From Porphyra umbilicalis (lineage: Eukaryota; Rhodophyta; Bangiophyceae; Bangiales; Bangiaceae), in assembly GCA_002049455.2 (NCBI GenBank), contig KV918821.1:176501-240500 (forward strand): 64,000 nucleotides of DNA. Direction: 5' to 3'. The notes under the pieces are model-generated. The model worked only from the letters and a program-made list of their open reading frames with translations, ran no database searches and was not told where the DNA came from. This document shows, one piece after another, positions 53,800 through 64,000 of this stretch (its first letter is position 1; every line of letters begins with the position of its first letter). The translations under genes and the position numbers were made by a program.

Positions 53800-54954
53800 C
53801 AGAGGCAGTTGGAGCCCGCGAGCGAGCTCCCTGGCCGCCGCGCCCACGCCGACAACGATCTTTACGCGTCCCAGAACCACGAGCGCCGACATGAACAGGA
53901 CCACGACGCACCACGACACGCTCGGGGGACGCGAAGTGCCAGCGAGGCGACTTCGCGAGAAACAGAGCCCATGAGATTAGTCCCCTGGTGCACCCCTGCT
54001 GCTCATTGCGAGATGCGGTGAAGGGCCGCCGTGCAAGAACACCCCCCATCTGAGACATGCACAGAGGACCGGTCTGCTGACCGAGGCGGCCGACGGGAGA
54101 ACACACCGGCTGCAGCGACCCACATATGTGGGGGCAACAGACGTCAAGGAGGAATCAACCACTTGCCCGAACGTTCCGGGGTGCCACATGTGGCATGGGG
54201 CCGTTCAGACAAGCAAAGAACCGAGGAGGCCAAGTGAGCTTCTGAGCCTTTTTCGGATGAGGTCCCATTTGGGACCATATTGAAGGACGTTGATTTGACG
54301 GCACCTGCATCTGGGACACCGCAGGGCGACGCGTGAAAAAAAGCTGGGTATTGCTAACCTCCAAAAAATGGCGGTTCCGTCGACCGCCCCCCTGGCGACG
54401 GTACGCACTTCTCGCACCGCCAGGTACGCGGCGAGCACCGCCGCGGAAGGCAAGGCCCACGGGGGCAAGCCCGCCTCAAAACCCGCGTTGGCCCCGCCGA
54501 GCACAGCCGACAAGCACCCCCGCCCGTCGGCCAGCCGCCGCCCGCCACGTCGCCGACTAGGACGAGGACGTCGGCTTCACGGCCAACGCGCGCCGCGCCG
54601 CCACCCCCCGCGGCGGTAACAGCCGTCAACCGCGGCACCGCCACCACCGCCGCGGCGGCGGCCAGGCAATCATGCCACCCACGGATGCTGTACCGCCGCC
54701 CCGCCGAACACATTCCTTCGATCAACGACTCCTTCCCCCCTCCCTCCACCTGTGTCCCCTCCCCTCCCGTCACCTCTCCCCTCCACCCCCCGCACCCAAT
54801 CAACCATGGGTGTCCCCGACACCACCACCGCCGTCGCCCAGGCGTCTCCCTACAAGGGCGCCTACTCAGAGGCTACCTGTGTGGAGCGTGGCGCAGAACG
54901 CACGCGGAGACGCGCGTAGGTAGGCGTTCCGCCAACACGCGCGCGTAGGTGTTC
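53800..54954. other. Gene-poor stretch
   Basis: One minus-strand frame at 54205-54513 has a plausible hydrophobic helix (WALPSAAVLAAYLAVREVRTV) and may be a gene fragment. Otherwise Pro/Ser low complexity. Confidence 0.25.
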
Positions 54955-56751
54955 TCAGTCGAGGCCAATGCGCCGGATGTGGTCCAGCAGGCGCGGGGGC
55001 ATAAAGCCATCATCCCACGCAAGGAGTAGCGAGCAAAGCCGGTGCAGCGTCCCCCTGTCCGTCTTGGAAGAGCGTGGCCAGCGGTCTACCGCTGTCGGCC
55101 AGTACTGCTGCAGGAAGGGCAGAGTCCCGAACTCCATGCTGGTCAGTCTGATGCGCTGCGACTTGTTGGCCCCCCAGCTCCAATCAAAGGCTGTGAGGCG
55201 CTCGACCAATGCCCGCCATCCGGAGCTGCCAACAAACAGACGCCGTGCACGCACCTTCGTCACCATCTGGTACAAGGCCGTCCCGCACCGTCGGCCGCGT
55301 GTCCCCGCAGGGATGTTCGTGTGACGGTGCCGTGAATAAAAGTCTTGCACGTCCCGTGCGAACTCCTCCATGCGCGTCAGCGCCACGGCGTCCAGCCGCT
55401 CGCGCACAGCCGCAGAGACGGGGGAGACCACCGTCGCGGAGTTAAACGGCTTCGTGGGGTCATCTTCCCCAGGGGCCTGGGGGCCCCCATATTAGCGCAG
55501 GACGATCTCCTCCACAAATGCGGCCCAGGACTCCCCGTCAGCGACCAACGAGACTGACGGTCTGGGGGCTACAACGCCGCACGTGGGTGCGCCGGGAGGG
55601 GCCGCTTGCACCTTGCGGTGGAAGAGGTAGCCATCTTGACTGGTGGCGTGCTGCACGCAGCGTTGGTTGAAAATGTCCGCCACCGACCCGGCACGGGCAA
55701 CGCGCCCGACGTAGACTCACCTGTCATCTGCATGCCCGTCGAAACGATAATACCACAGGTACACGACGGCGGCAAAGTTCACTCGCGGTCCGTCCGAGGG
55801 CAGCTCCCGCCTTGAGCTAGGCTTAACAGCCGACCCACACACAACCCTTGAGGAGTACTCGAGCGACGCAATCAGTCGCCTCAGGCTGCCATAAAACCGC
55901 TCGTCCGCGGCGCTGGGCGTCGCCCCGTGCCGCCACACGGCCGGCCAGTCCACAAAGCTGTCCATCGGGGCAGCATCCGCCGCACCATGTGCCGACGCCG
56001 CGCCGAGTGCCGACGCCGCGCGATGTGCCGACGCCGCGCCAGGTGCCGACGCCGCCGCCCCAGGTGCCGACGTCGCACCATGTGCCTCCGCCACGCCATG
56101 TGCCGACGCCACGCCATTTGCCTACGCGGCCGCGCCGGGCGCCGACGCCGCGCCGGGCGCCGACGCCGCCGCGCCGGGCGCCGACACCACCGCGCCGGGT
56201 GCCGACGCCGCCCCAGGTGCTGACGGCGCGCCGGGTGCCGACGCCACGCCATGTGCCGACGCGGCCGCGCCGGGCGCCGACGCCGCCGCGCCGGGCGCCG
56301 ACACCACCGCGCTGGGTGCCGACGCCGCCCCAGTTGCTGACGCCGCGCCGGATGCCGACGCCACGTCATGTGCCGACGCGGCCGCGCCGGGCGCCGACAC
56401 CGCGCCGGGCGCCGACGCCGCCCCAGGTGCCGATGCCGCGCCGGGTGCCGACGCCGCCCCAGGTGCCGACGCCGCGCCGGGAGCCGATGCCGCCGCGCCG
56501 GGTGTCGCCGGCCGCAGACGTTCCGCTCGGCGACGAGCACGCGACTTAGTCGCACGGTCGCGAGCGAGGCGGCGCGACTCCGCCTCTCCTGGTGATGCCA
56601 CCGAGAGCCGCGGGGCGCCAAGCGGCCGCTTCGCCAGAGCAGCTGGCAGCGGCTGCCCTGGGTGGGCACGCTCCCAGGTAGCGCGTGCCTTGGAGCGCAC
56701 CCGTGCCTCACGGTTCCGCTCCTCGCGGGTGGCGGTGGGCGGCGGGGTCAT
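54955..56751 (-). pseudogene. Ala/Pro-repeat protein with two C-terminal domains; three in-frame stops
   Basis: One frame from ATG 56751 to 54955 is interrupted by TAG 56122-56124, TGA 55717-55719 and TAA 55492-55494. A basic N-terminus (REERNREARVRSKARATWER) is followed by about 30 copies of ASAPGAA-like units (56510-55990). Then comes a folded segment, ERFYGSLRRLIASLEYSSRV ... FAAVVYLWYYRFDG and NQRCVQHATSQDGYLFHRKV. The last part, FARDVQDFYSRHRHTNIPAG ... ALYQMVTKVRARRLFV ... LTAFDWSWG, loosely recalls helicase-associated domains. The TGA at 55717 lies inside AGGTGAGT, a good splice donor, so an intron is possible there. Function unknown. Confidence 0.45.
55990..56515. repeat. GCGTCGGCACCTGGGGCG-type repeat
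   Basis: Imperfect 15/18-base units encode the Ala-Ser-Ala-Pro-Gly-Ala repeats of the gene above on the minus strand. Confidence 0.75.
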
Positions 56752-56942
56752 GATGAAAGGACAGTCGACCGCTACCTCTCAAACAGGCACCACACAGGCA
56801 GCACGCACGTGCTCGGCCGAAAGACAGACGACCACCAACTCTCAAACTAATGAGAATCCGACCCTGCCATGACAGTACCCCCACTCCGTGCACCCAGCCC
56901 CTGCGGCTGGCTGCGCTGGCCCCGGGCCCGTCCCGAGCCCTC

Positions 56943-57084
56943 AGGCCCTGTCTTAACGGAGGCGTTCGACCCTTGTCTGGACATAAATACAGGCCTCCTA
57001 TTGGTCAGACATGTGGCCGAAGGTGTGTCTGGCCAATCCGCACTCTGTATTCTCGTTTGAGACTCTGCCGTTAAGACAGGGCCT
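56943..57084. mobile_element. Short inverted-repeat element (142 bp)
   Basis: Perfect 17-bp inverted repeats AGGCCCTGTCTTAACGG (56943-56959) and its inverse (57068-57084) flank a short AT-richer core. No evident target duplication. Confidence 0.5.
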
Positions 57085-57226
57085 CATTGGATTGTCGCCT
57101 CTGACACTGGAAAAACGCGTTGTTGGCGCGAATTGTGGATGTCGATTAGGTACGTGCATCGCACAGTCAGCAGTCATGGACATCCCGGCGTCCCCGCGCA
57201 GCGGAGCCTGACAGGGAGGTGGGGCC

Positions 57227-57400
57227 ACAATGTGCGCCGGTGGCCTTGAGCGCCGGTGGCCTTGAGCGCCGGTGGCCTTGAGCGCCGGTGGCCTTGAGCG
57301 CCGGTGACCTTGTGCGCCCGTGGCCTTGAGCGCCCGTGGCCTTGAGCGCCCGTGGCCTTGTGCGCCCGCGGCCTTGTGCGCCCGCGGCCTTGTGCGCACC
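57227..57400. repeat. 16-bp minisatellite
   Basis: About 11 copies of GGTGGCCTTGAGCGCC with drift to GCCTTGTGCGCCCGTG. No gene in 57085-57722. Confidence 0.85.
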
Positions 57401-57722
57401 ACCGGGGAGTGTTCGACGTGGTTCTCAACGACCCATGGTACCGCCGCGGCCGCGGAGCGTCACCATTGCCTTCCTGGATACGGGCGTTCATCCGCCCGGA
57501 GGGGTTTGACTCGGGCGGGTGGGGGCTCGGCTGAGGGCGCGCGCGTCGGGCCGGTCGGCGGGCGCCGTTGCGCCGCTGGCGCCGGGAGTGCCGTACAACC
57601 TTATTTATCATGTGATGCGGACGCGTACGGCTCTCCGTGCGAGTACCACGCGCACCGGTGCCGACGCACGCACGCGCACGCCCCTCACCCGTCACCCCCA
57701 TCAGCGAACACCCCCCCCCCCC

Positions 57723-57968
57723 TCACGGTTGGAGGCGCGTAATGGTCCACCCGTCCCCCCCCTCGGCCCGCGTGTAACACAGGCGGTCGTGCACGCGGCT
57801 CTTGCGGCCCTTCCAAAACACCACCAGCCGCGGCGTCAGGCGGTAGTGGGGCGGCCGCGGGATGTCCTTGACCGGCGCCCCGTCGGCCCTAAGGTACTCG
57901 GCCACCAACTCCGCCGCCGCGGCGGGCGGCGGCGGCTTGGCGGGCGTGAATGGCACCGCCGCCGCCAC
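57723..57968 (-). CDS. Pyridoxamine 5'-phosphate oxidase, C-terminal fragment
   Basis: The C-terminus reads [34 protein letters not shown] and GWTITRLQP, then TGA. This is the PNPOx C-terminal signature (P-R-P-x-H-x-x-x-Y-x-x-x-P-x-x-x-x-F-W-x-G-x-x-x-R-x-H-D-R-x-x-Y) that binds FMN/PLP and the dimer partner in vitamin B6 metabolism. Upstream the frame becomes Ala/Pro-rich without an ATG I trust, and the FMN-binding N-terminal two thirds are not found. It is either the last exon of a spliced gene or a fragment. Confidence 0.65.
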   Translation of the reverse strand: MAAAVPFTPAKPPPPAAAAELVAEYLRADGAPVKDIPRPPHYRLTPRLVVFWKGRKSRVHDRLCYTRAEGGDGWTITRLQP

Positions 57969-57995
57969 ACTGGCGGCGACGCGTGGTGTTCCGGC

Positions 57996-58598
57996 ATGGT
58001 GGGCGCTCGGCGCAACATTCCCCCCCCCTCTGCCCGCGGCGGCGGCGGGGCAGGCGCCAAAGGCGCCGCCGCCGCCGCGGCCGCCGCGTCTGGGGCGGAC
58101 GCGCCCCTCACCCCCGCCGTGGCGGCGGCGATCGAGGCGGCGTCCGGGCGCTCGACGAGCGACGTGGCCGCGCTGCAGGTGCGCCTCGCCGCCGCCGATG
58201 CGGCGCTAGCCGCCGGCGCGGCAGCGCCGCTCGCCACCACCACCGCCGCCGGTCGGGGGCGCGACGCGGCGGCGGCCGCGACCGCCGCTGCTGACGCGGC
58301 GCGCACCTGCTTCCGATTTGGGGGGCCGCTCTTCGACGGCCACGCCGACGCGGGCGGCGGGGAGCGTGCCGCGGCGGTGGTGATGGGGGACGCCCCCTCG
58401 GCGCGGGGTGCCGCGTCGCCCGCGGGCGAGGCGGGGCTGTCGTTGGACTCGGACTTGGACGGCGAAATGGCCTGGGCGGGCTACACGACGCCCCCACAAG
58501 TGGCCGTGCGCGTCACGGTCGCCGACCGGCGGGGGGGCCCCTTCGGCCCTACAAGAAGATCTGGCACAAAATACCAGGTTTCTGACCGGGAATCCTAG
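57996..58598 (+). CDS. Hypothetical Ala-rich protein
   Basis: About 200 residues from ATG 57996: [35 protein letters not shown], then [20 protein letters not shown] and [16 protein letters not shown]. No family recognised. It is head-to-head with the PNPOx fragment. The C-terminus changes character at a G run near 58536 and may be frameshifted. Confidence 0.3.
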   Translation: MVGARRNIPPPSARGGGGAGAKGAAAAAAAASGADAPLTPAVAAAIEAASGRSTSDVAALQVRLAAADAALAAGAAAPLATTTAAGRGRDAAAAATAAADAARTCFRFGGPLFDGHADAGGGERAAAVVMGDAPSARGAASPAGEAGLSLDSDLDGEMAWAGYTTPPQVAVRVTVADRRGGPFGPTRRSGTKYQVSDRES

Positions 58599-59320
58599 GT
58601 TTTCTGGGATATCGGAGCACCTCATGCGGGTCAACCTAGGATTTTTGGCCCCTGAGCCCGGTTCATGCGGATCAACCAGGGATTGCTGGTCAGCTCAAGG
58701 CACGGGCGCGGCGCTCCTGCGTCCTGAGTGCCCGAGCGCCCGCGCGCCGCGACCGCTGCGCTCACTCTGGCGCCCCCGCGCGCCGTGCCCGGCACCCCCG
58801 CGCCCCGACGCCGCCGCGCCACGCCCAGATAGTGGGCTGGGGGGGGGGGGGGCGCGCCCTGAGCGACCGCTCCCTTGGTGCCCGGTGCCCGCGCCCCACT
58901 GCGCCTCGACCCCGCGCACGCACCAGTACTGGACGCGTGGACGGTGCAGGAAGAGAGACACAGCAATGCACAGGCCGCCTCTCGTGATCACGCTGGAAGG
59001 CTTTTCTGAAGCCTGTGGCTGGGGCGGAAAAATCTGGGGCTTGGAACCCTTGAAGTGCTTCCAACCGAGATCTCGATCGGTAAGGCCCCGAAGCCAACCG
59101 AAGCTTCCACTGCCTTCTACTGTCAGCAGCATGATCCTGCGCATTGATTGGCCCGATCTCTCTTCCAGTACTGTATAATAGAGTACCCTTCGGACTTCTC
59201 GATGACTGTTCATGTGAGCTATCGACGCGTACACCGCCGGGGTGCATCCCACCTGTCACCTCCTGCACAAGACCGCACCTGCCCCCCCTACCCGCACCCT
59301 TCCCTCTTCCAGCTGCCGGC
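58599..59320. other. Stretch upstream of CACTA gene
   Basis: Holds short CCTAGG/GGGATT motifs in both orientations (58590-58690) that could be sub-terminal repeats of the CACTA element. I could not find its termini. Confidence 0.3.
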
Positions 59321-62262
59321 ATGGCGGGAGAAAAGTATCCGAGCTCCTGCTTCGTGTGCTCTGACGGCGGACACAGTGGCACCAAGATGGTGTCTAGAGC
59401 CACCTAGTACGCCCACCAGAAGCCGGAAAAACGCCGCCGCCTCGCCCTCGGCGGCGGGGCTGGCGGGCCAGCAAGGACACCGCTGCCAGATGCTGGAGAA
59501 TCGCCTTCAGGCGGGGGCGGGGCGGGCCCAACTGCGCCAAGCGCTGGGGCGAGCGCTGGGGCCAGCGCTGGGGCGGCCCCCCCAGCGGAAACCATCCCCC
59601 AGTGCGATGCTGAAGACACGCCCGAACCCAGTATTGCCAGCAGCCCTCCAAGCATCGGCCAAGATCCCGACCCAGAAGATGTTCCCCCACCGCAGTTCGT
59701 GGAGGCGGCCGAGGCAGAAAATGTCAACGAGGCACCTCCCTCTCCGATCTACCAGCCAACTGTCGGCACCAACGAACTCCGGCTTCCAGTTGGGCAATTC
59801 AAGGACAACCGGGCGGATTTGGCACTGTACGCGTTTACGGTTCAACACGATTTGACGCAAGCGTCGGTAGCAGACCTACTTAAGCTCAGCACCTGTGCGG
59901 CCAAGTATCGAACGCCCTACCTAATGGAACGCTTTATCGAGGCGAGCGTCAATTTGGAGACTCGCACCGTGGACTGCTGCCGAAACGGGTGCCTCGCCTT
60001 CACCCACAAGCGCGTACAGCTGAACGCATGCGACGCCTGCGGCGCACCCCGCTACAAAGGGGACGGGAAACCAGCTAAGCAGATGACATATTGGTCCCTC
60101 ACGTCGTGGCTGGCCCACCTCCTTGGTGACCCCGTCATCGGGAAATCCATGCTGGAGAACATGGCGGCCGCCCGCAAGGCAGCGGAGAACGGCGCAGACG
60201 GAGTGCACGACTACTATCACGCAAAACTTTTCCGTTCCTCCTCGACAAAGGGCTACTTGGCGGCGTCTGCGTCATGCTGAACTGCGGTACCGACGGCTTC
60301 CAATTTTGGAGGCAAAACGGGTTTGAAGGCTGGCCAATTGTCATGACCCCGCTTAGTATGAGCCCAGACCAACGGACCCGAAACAAGTATCAGCTGCTGA
60401 TGGCAGTAACCCCCGGCCCAAAACAACCTGTCGACCTGGAGTCCTTTCTTCACCCGATTGCGGAGGAGCTGAACGAGCTGGCGAAGGGAGTTCATGGGCT
60501 TATGGTGGCCGGCTCGACGACGCCGCTAGTCTTAACGGCGGCAGTGCTTAACTCTACGACGGACCAACCTGGTGGCGATAAGCTTACCCAATTTAAGGGC
60601 ATCAACAGCTACATCTACAATCGGCTTCGTCTTTTCAAAGGGGTCTACTTCTACGCGAGCAACCATGTCTACTACCCGCCCAAGGACCCCGCCAGTGGCA
60701 ACACGCTTTTCGAAATCGAGGACTGTATTGAAGGACAAGAGTGCATTGCAACTCCCCGGACGGCCACAAGTATTGCCGCAAGTGCCGCCGTGGTCGAGGA
60801 TGCGCGCGCGGCCGGCAGGTCCATTGCCTACCAGACAAGTCTGGAACAGAAAACCGGGATCAAAGGCTACTCCCTCTTCTTTGCGCCCAGTCCGGCGATG
60901 CGCGAAGCCTACCCGCACCTTAAGAACTTGTGGGAAATGGGCCCTACCGCAGCTCCCTACGACACTATGCACCTGATACTCCTAAATGTGGTCCCGCACA
61001 TGTGGAAGCTGTTTGCGGGCTTGAAGCTCGTGGACAAGAAGAAGGACGAAGCCTACATTATGTCTAAGGCCACAGTGGCGCTGGTCGGTCGTGAACTTCA
61101 AGGCTCCCGACGGACAGTGCCCCGGGCTCAGGCCCGGTCTCTAAGAAATATTGACGTCCACCACAAGTCTTTCAAAGCGGTCGATTGGTTGCACTTTATC
61201 CTCTGCAGCGGAGAGGTCCTACTTGCCGGGCGGATTCCTGGCGATTTCTACGACATATTCATGGCGCTTTGCCGGGCGAGCCGACTGCTATTTCGGCCAA
61301 GGGGGGTCACAAGGGCCGAGATCCAGGCGATTGACGCGGATATCAAGTATTTTGTCACCAACTACTACGCTAAGATCTACCGCGGGTCGACTGAGCGCCT
61401 GCCGCTGTGCCTATCGACGATTTCCACTCTACTAGACATCGTACCCCTGCTGTGGGCGTGCGGACCGGCCTGGGTCTTCTGGCAATTTCCAATGGAGCGC
61501 AAGATTGGGACGCTGGGCAAGCTCATTCGATCTCACTCAAGGCCTCATGCAAGCCTAGTAGAGAACTTAACGCGGCAGTGCAAGGCCGAACTCATCAACT
61601 CCTTTGGCAAAAAGTACTTACCGAAGGAGTGGGCGGACGCAACGGGGAAGCGCCCAGCGGCGACGGGGCTGCCTGTTGGCAGTCTAACGATACCCCAAGA
61701 TATCGGCGCCGACTGCGCCCTGTTGCCGCCAAGAAACGCCCCAGCTACTCTCAACGGGGAGGAGCTAACAAGCATGCGGGCGGTGCTAGCGCAAGAACAG
61801 GCCAACGAAGTACCTCCCGACATTTTGGCAAAGAAGTACTACCGGATCAACATGGCTTCTGGAAAAATTGCGGGCTCCAAGCCCCTCGGGTCAGATTGTG
61901 ACAAGCACCGGCGCCGTAACTATGTGGTTCGGATTAACTCTACTGAAGAGGTTCGACTGCCAAACGGCTCAGTCGAGGAGCGGCCTGTCTCGACCTTTGG
62001 GGCGGTTCTTCACTACGCCGCTGTCTTCATTGACGGTCGTGTAATGGCTTTTGCTTTTGTGGAGCGCGCCAAGTCCACGAAGGATCGCCGCGGACGTTTC
62101 GGGTATAGCGGGACCAAGTACGGGATTGAGGTCATCCTCGGGTTGGGCGGGACTCGCTACTACGTGCCTGTCGGTGCCCTAGACGAAGTCGTCGGGACCA
62201 TCGAGAGAGAAGGGATGCACTTTATTTTATTTAGCAGAGAGCCGTTCTCCGATGGCCTGTAG
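59321..62262 (+). pseudogene. CACTA (EnSpm) Tnp2-type transposase with TAG and frameshift
   Basis: ATG 59321 starts a Cys-containing N-terminus (CFVCSDGGHSGTKMVSRAT). TAG at 59405-59407 follows, and the same frame continues (YAHQKPEKRRRLAL) through a Pro/Ala linker to GVHDYYHAKLF. A single-base shift near 60230 moves to the frame with DKGLLGGVCVMLNCGTDGFQ, FWRQNGFEGWPIVMTPLSMS, LLMAVTPGPKQPVDLESFLH, PIAEELNELAKGVHG, then GYSLFFAPSP, APYDTMHLILLNVVPHMWKL and FWQFPMERKIGTLGKLI, ending at 62262. 'N-x-D-G', 'P-G-P-K', 'L-x-P-x-x-x-E-L' and 'D-x-M-H' are Tnp2 landmarks; the last region is the CACTA C-terminal domain. Codon use is less GC-rich than the neighbours, suggesting more recent arrival. 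Confidence 0.82.
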
Positions 62263-62951
62263 GGCAAGGGAACACACCATGAAGGTGCTTGGCCAATTGC
62301 AAATTGTTAGGTTGTTCAGTTAGCTACGTAAGAAATTAAGCTAGAAGACTTAAGGTCATCATTGTCGTTTTACTCGTGATCTCCATGATTTTCCACACCC
62401 TTCAGCCGTCGACCACCAACGGAGGTGGGGCGCTTCTGATCTTGCGTCGTCCTCCGAGCGAGAGGGCCTCTCTGCCGCACACTGTCAGAGCTGTGGTCCA
62501 GGGCCCGGCAGACAGCCCGCCCTCTGGAGGACGAGAGATGGGGGGTGGGGCGGGGGGGGGGGGCTGCAGACCGCCACCTGCGCGTGCGGAACACAGGGAG
62601 GGGGGGGGGCTCGCAGCCTGCCGTGAGGGGGGCTCTGAGTGGCACCCAGAAGGCACTGTGCACTGTCGCGTACGCACGCCCACATGCACCCCCATTTGCA
62701 CAAGCAGCACGCACCGCTGTCACGCACACGACAACGAGGTCACGCACGCCACACCGCTCGTGCCAGATGCACACCACACCGTTCGCGCCTGCCGTGGTCA
62801 CACTGGCACACGTCACTGCTCCCCGCCCTTCTCCCCCTGCCCTTCTCGCCCTGCCTTTCTCCCCCTACCCTTTCCGTCACCTCTGTGCTCGGCATTCCCC
62901 TCCTGCGACCTGCGTTGCCTTTCTTCTATTTTCTTTCCGCGCTGCTGCGGC
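62263..62951. other. Promoter-side spacer of the right-edge gene
   Basis: 62263-62400 is AT-rich (CACTA 3' flank). 62400-62950 is pyrimidine/Pro-coding low complexity and presumably 5' UTR/promoter of the gene at 62952. Confidence 0.35.
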
Positions 62952-64000
62952 ATGGCGGGCGGCCGCCGCAAGCGTGCTCGTGACAGCAGCGGTACGTTTC
63001 TTATGTGTTCTGCGTATTATTTATATCATAACAGACACACCTTGCCCCCCCGTCGTACGATGGTGATGGACTCGTTCGATGTTGCCAAGTATTCCGTGAC
63101 ATGTGATCCCTTCGTCCTTGCCTGTACTTGCACCGCTGCCTCCTCCATCTTTTTCCCGGGACCGAATTGCTCCCACACGGTGCGTATGGTGTTTCGGTAT
63201 CGTGACTAACGTGCCCGGTCGACCATACTGCTTCTGCGTCTGTTATGATTTCTATTCGTGAGATCTCGTTCACGGTCTGATTGTGGCTTTTTCCTTCTCA
63301 GGCAATCTCGCGGCTGCTGTGGCGGCCGCCGCACGGCTGCCTGCAGCGCCCGCCCCCACCTACCGGGAACGGACGCCGTCCCCTCCGGCTCGACCTGGGC
63401 GCCGTCAGCCGTCAAGGCGTGGCCGCAGCGGTGCGGTGTCTTCCCCGGCACCGGCGCCAACCCGTCGGCCTGTCCCTCCCTCAGTGGCCCCTTCACAGGC
63501 GCTCCGCCCCACAGTGGGGCGACCGCCACCCGAAGCACCACTGTCGTCGGCGGCACGGTCAGCACGGGTCGATCGCCCATTGGCTCCCCGGCCTGCGCCT
63601 CCGCCGAGGCCCGCGCGCCAAGAAGTGGCCGGGCCTGTACGGCTGCGCGCCAGTGTCAGCTGTGCCGAAGCACGCCCAACCGCCGCGGGGGCTGCTTCAT
63701 CCGGCGTTGGGGGAGGGAGCGCCCCGAGTGGGCCAGCGGCGTTTTCGGGCGCCAAGCGGACCCAGCCATTGGTGGTGCTCCCACCCACCCGGCGCGTGGG
63801 CGGGCGGCGGAAGAGCCGCACCAATGGGCGCCTTGGGTTCGACCTAGAGAACGACCCCAACTCCGCCCGCCGCACCGTGGCGCTCACGGGCGGCTCTATC
63901 AACCGAATGCCGATTTTTGACAACCCGGCGGTGGGCACCTCGTCCGTCGAGAAGACACACCTACAGAGCCTAGCACGCCAGGCGGCGAGGTTTTTTGACC
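62952..64000 (+). CDS. Spliced gene of unknown function (exon 1, 310-bp intron, exon 2 open to right edge)
   Basis: ATG 62952 reads MAGGRRKRARDSSG. A consensus donor GTACGT follows at 62992. The intron ends with a pyrimidine tract and CAG at 63301 (TTTTTCCTTCTCAG). Joining 62991 to 63302 keeps the frame (G|GC), and exon 2 is open for about 230 codons to the edge. The first part is Pro/Arg-rich and disordered; then KSRTNGRLGFDLENDPNSAR, RTVALTGGSINRMPIFDNPA and KTHLQSLARQAARFFD look folded and coding. No family recognised. The N-terminal basic run could be a nuclear signal. It is the only clear intron in the window. All other frames here are low-complexity. Confidence 0.6.

Noticed and set aside
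57519-57995. Upstream extension of the hypothetical gene at 57996
   Set aside because: It is antisense to the well-supported PNPOx C-terminus, so the ATG at 57996 was preferred.
60225-60280. Programmed -1 frameshift in the CACTA transposase
   Set aside because: No X-XXY-YYZ slippery heptamer in the zero frame at the junction; a single-base indel next to TTTT is simpler, and the gene also has a TAG.
3141-62262. Reassigned stop codons (alternative genetic code)
   Set aside because: All three stop codons occur as interruptions, several genes also have indels, and intact genes such as the FG-GAP protein end at normal stops, so decay fits better.

Overview
This window looks like nuclear DNA from a GC-rich eukaryote. 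The evidence is a Ty1/Copia retrotransposon with LTRs, PIF/Harbinger, CACTA, hAT and Tc1/mariner DNA transposons, a divergent histone H3, an Enhancer-of-zeste (PRC2) methyltransferase, a UFL1-like protein and one clear GT-AG intron. Very high GC, few introns, many extracellular beta-helix/FG-GAP type proteins and dense transposons would fit a bangiophyte red alga (Porphyra/Pyropia type). That assignment is inference; the sequence contains no organelle or rRNA marker that proves it.

Layout. 1-1.2 kb: 5' part of a C2H2-finger, Plavaka-like transposase running off the left edge (minus). 2-2.8 kb: degenerate GC-rich tandem repeats. 3.1-3.8 kb: a divergent, possibly centromeric, histone H3 gene (minus) with a TATA box and an in-frame TAG. 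5.1-13.4 kb: Copia copy 1. Its 5' LTR is split by a complete 3.4-kb Harbinger element (transposase plus Myb-like gene, convergent), and its reverse transcriptase is split by a 753-bp hAT-type MITE. 13.7-16.9 kb: decayed RRM/gag-like ORF (minus). 18.8-19.8 kb: 5' fragment of a UFL1-like gene. 21.8-23.4 kb: intact secreted FG-GAP/ASPIC-UnbV protein (minus). 24.9-26.6 kb: two non-autonomous hAT elements. 27.5-29.5 kb: secreted parallel beta-helix protein with frame breaks at homopolymers. 31.3-32.4 kb: a TA-flanked MITE nested in the end of a hAT MITE. 33.0-34.4 and 37.8-38.8 kb: two broken Tc1/mariner-like transposases. 35.3-36.9 kb: two further inverted-repeat elements. 37.4-37.8 and 47.3-48.6 kb: two arrays of one 78-bp repeat. 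40.4-47.2 kb: an E(z)/EZH-type PRC2 gene split by Copia copy 2. 49.1-56.8 kb: three unrecognised genes (C2H2-like, Cys-rich, Ala/Pro-repeat) that each contain nonsense codons, plus minisatellites. 57.7-58.6 kb: C-terminal fragment of a pyridoxamine-5'-phosphate oxidase and a hypothetical gene. 59.3-62.3 kb: a CACTA Tnp2-type transposase. 63-64 kb: a spliced gene leaving the right edge.

Overall the window reads as a transposon-rich gene graveyard. Many long frames are conserved but carry one or a few isolated stop codons or single-base frameshifts, and several host genes survive only as fragments. Flanking duplications allow the insertion order to be read: Copia copy 2 preserves the empty site for the Harbinger insertion in copy 1, and removing Copia copy 2 in thought restores the E(z) reading frame. 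The genes that look intact are the FG-GAP protein, the Harbinger transposase and Myb-like pair, and, as far as they are visible, the two edge genes.
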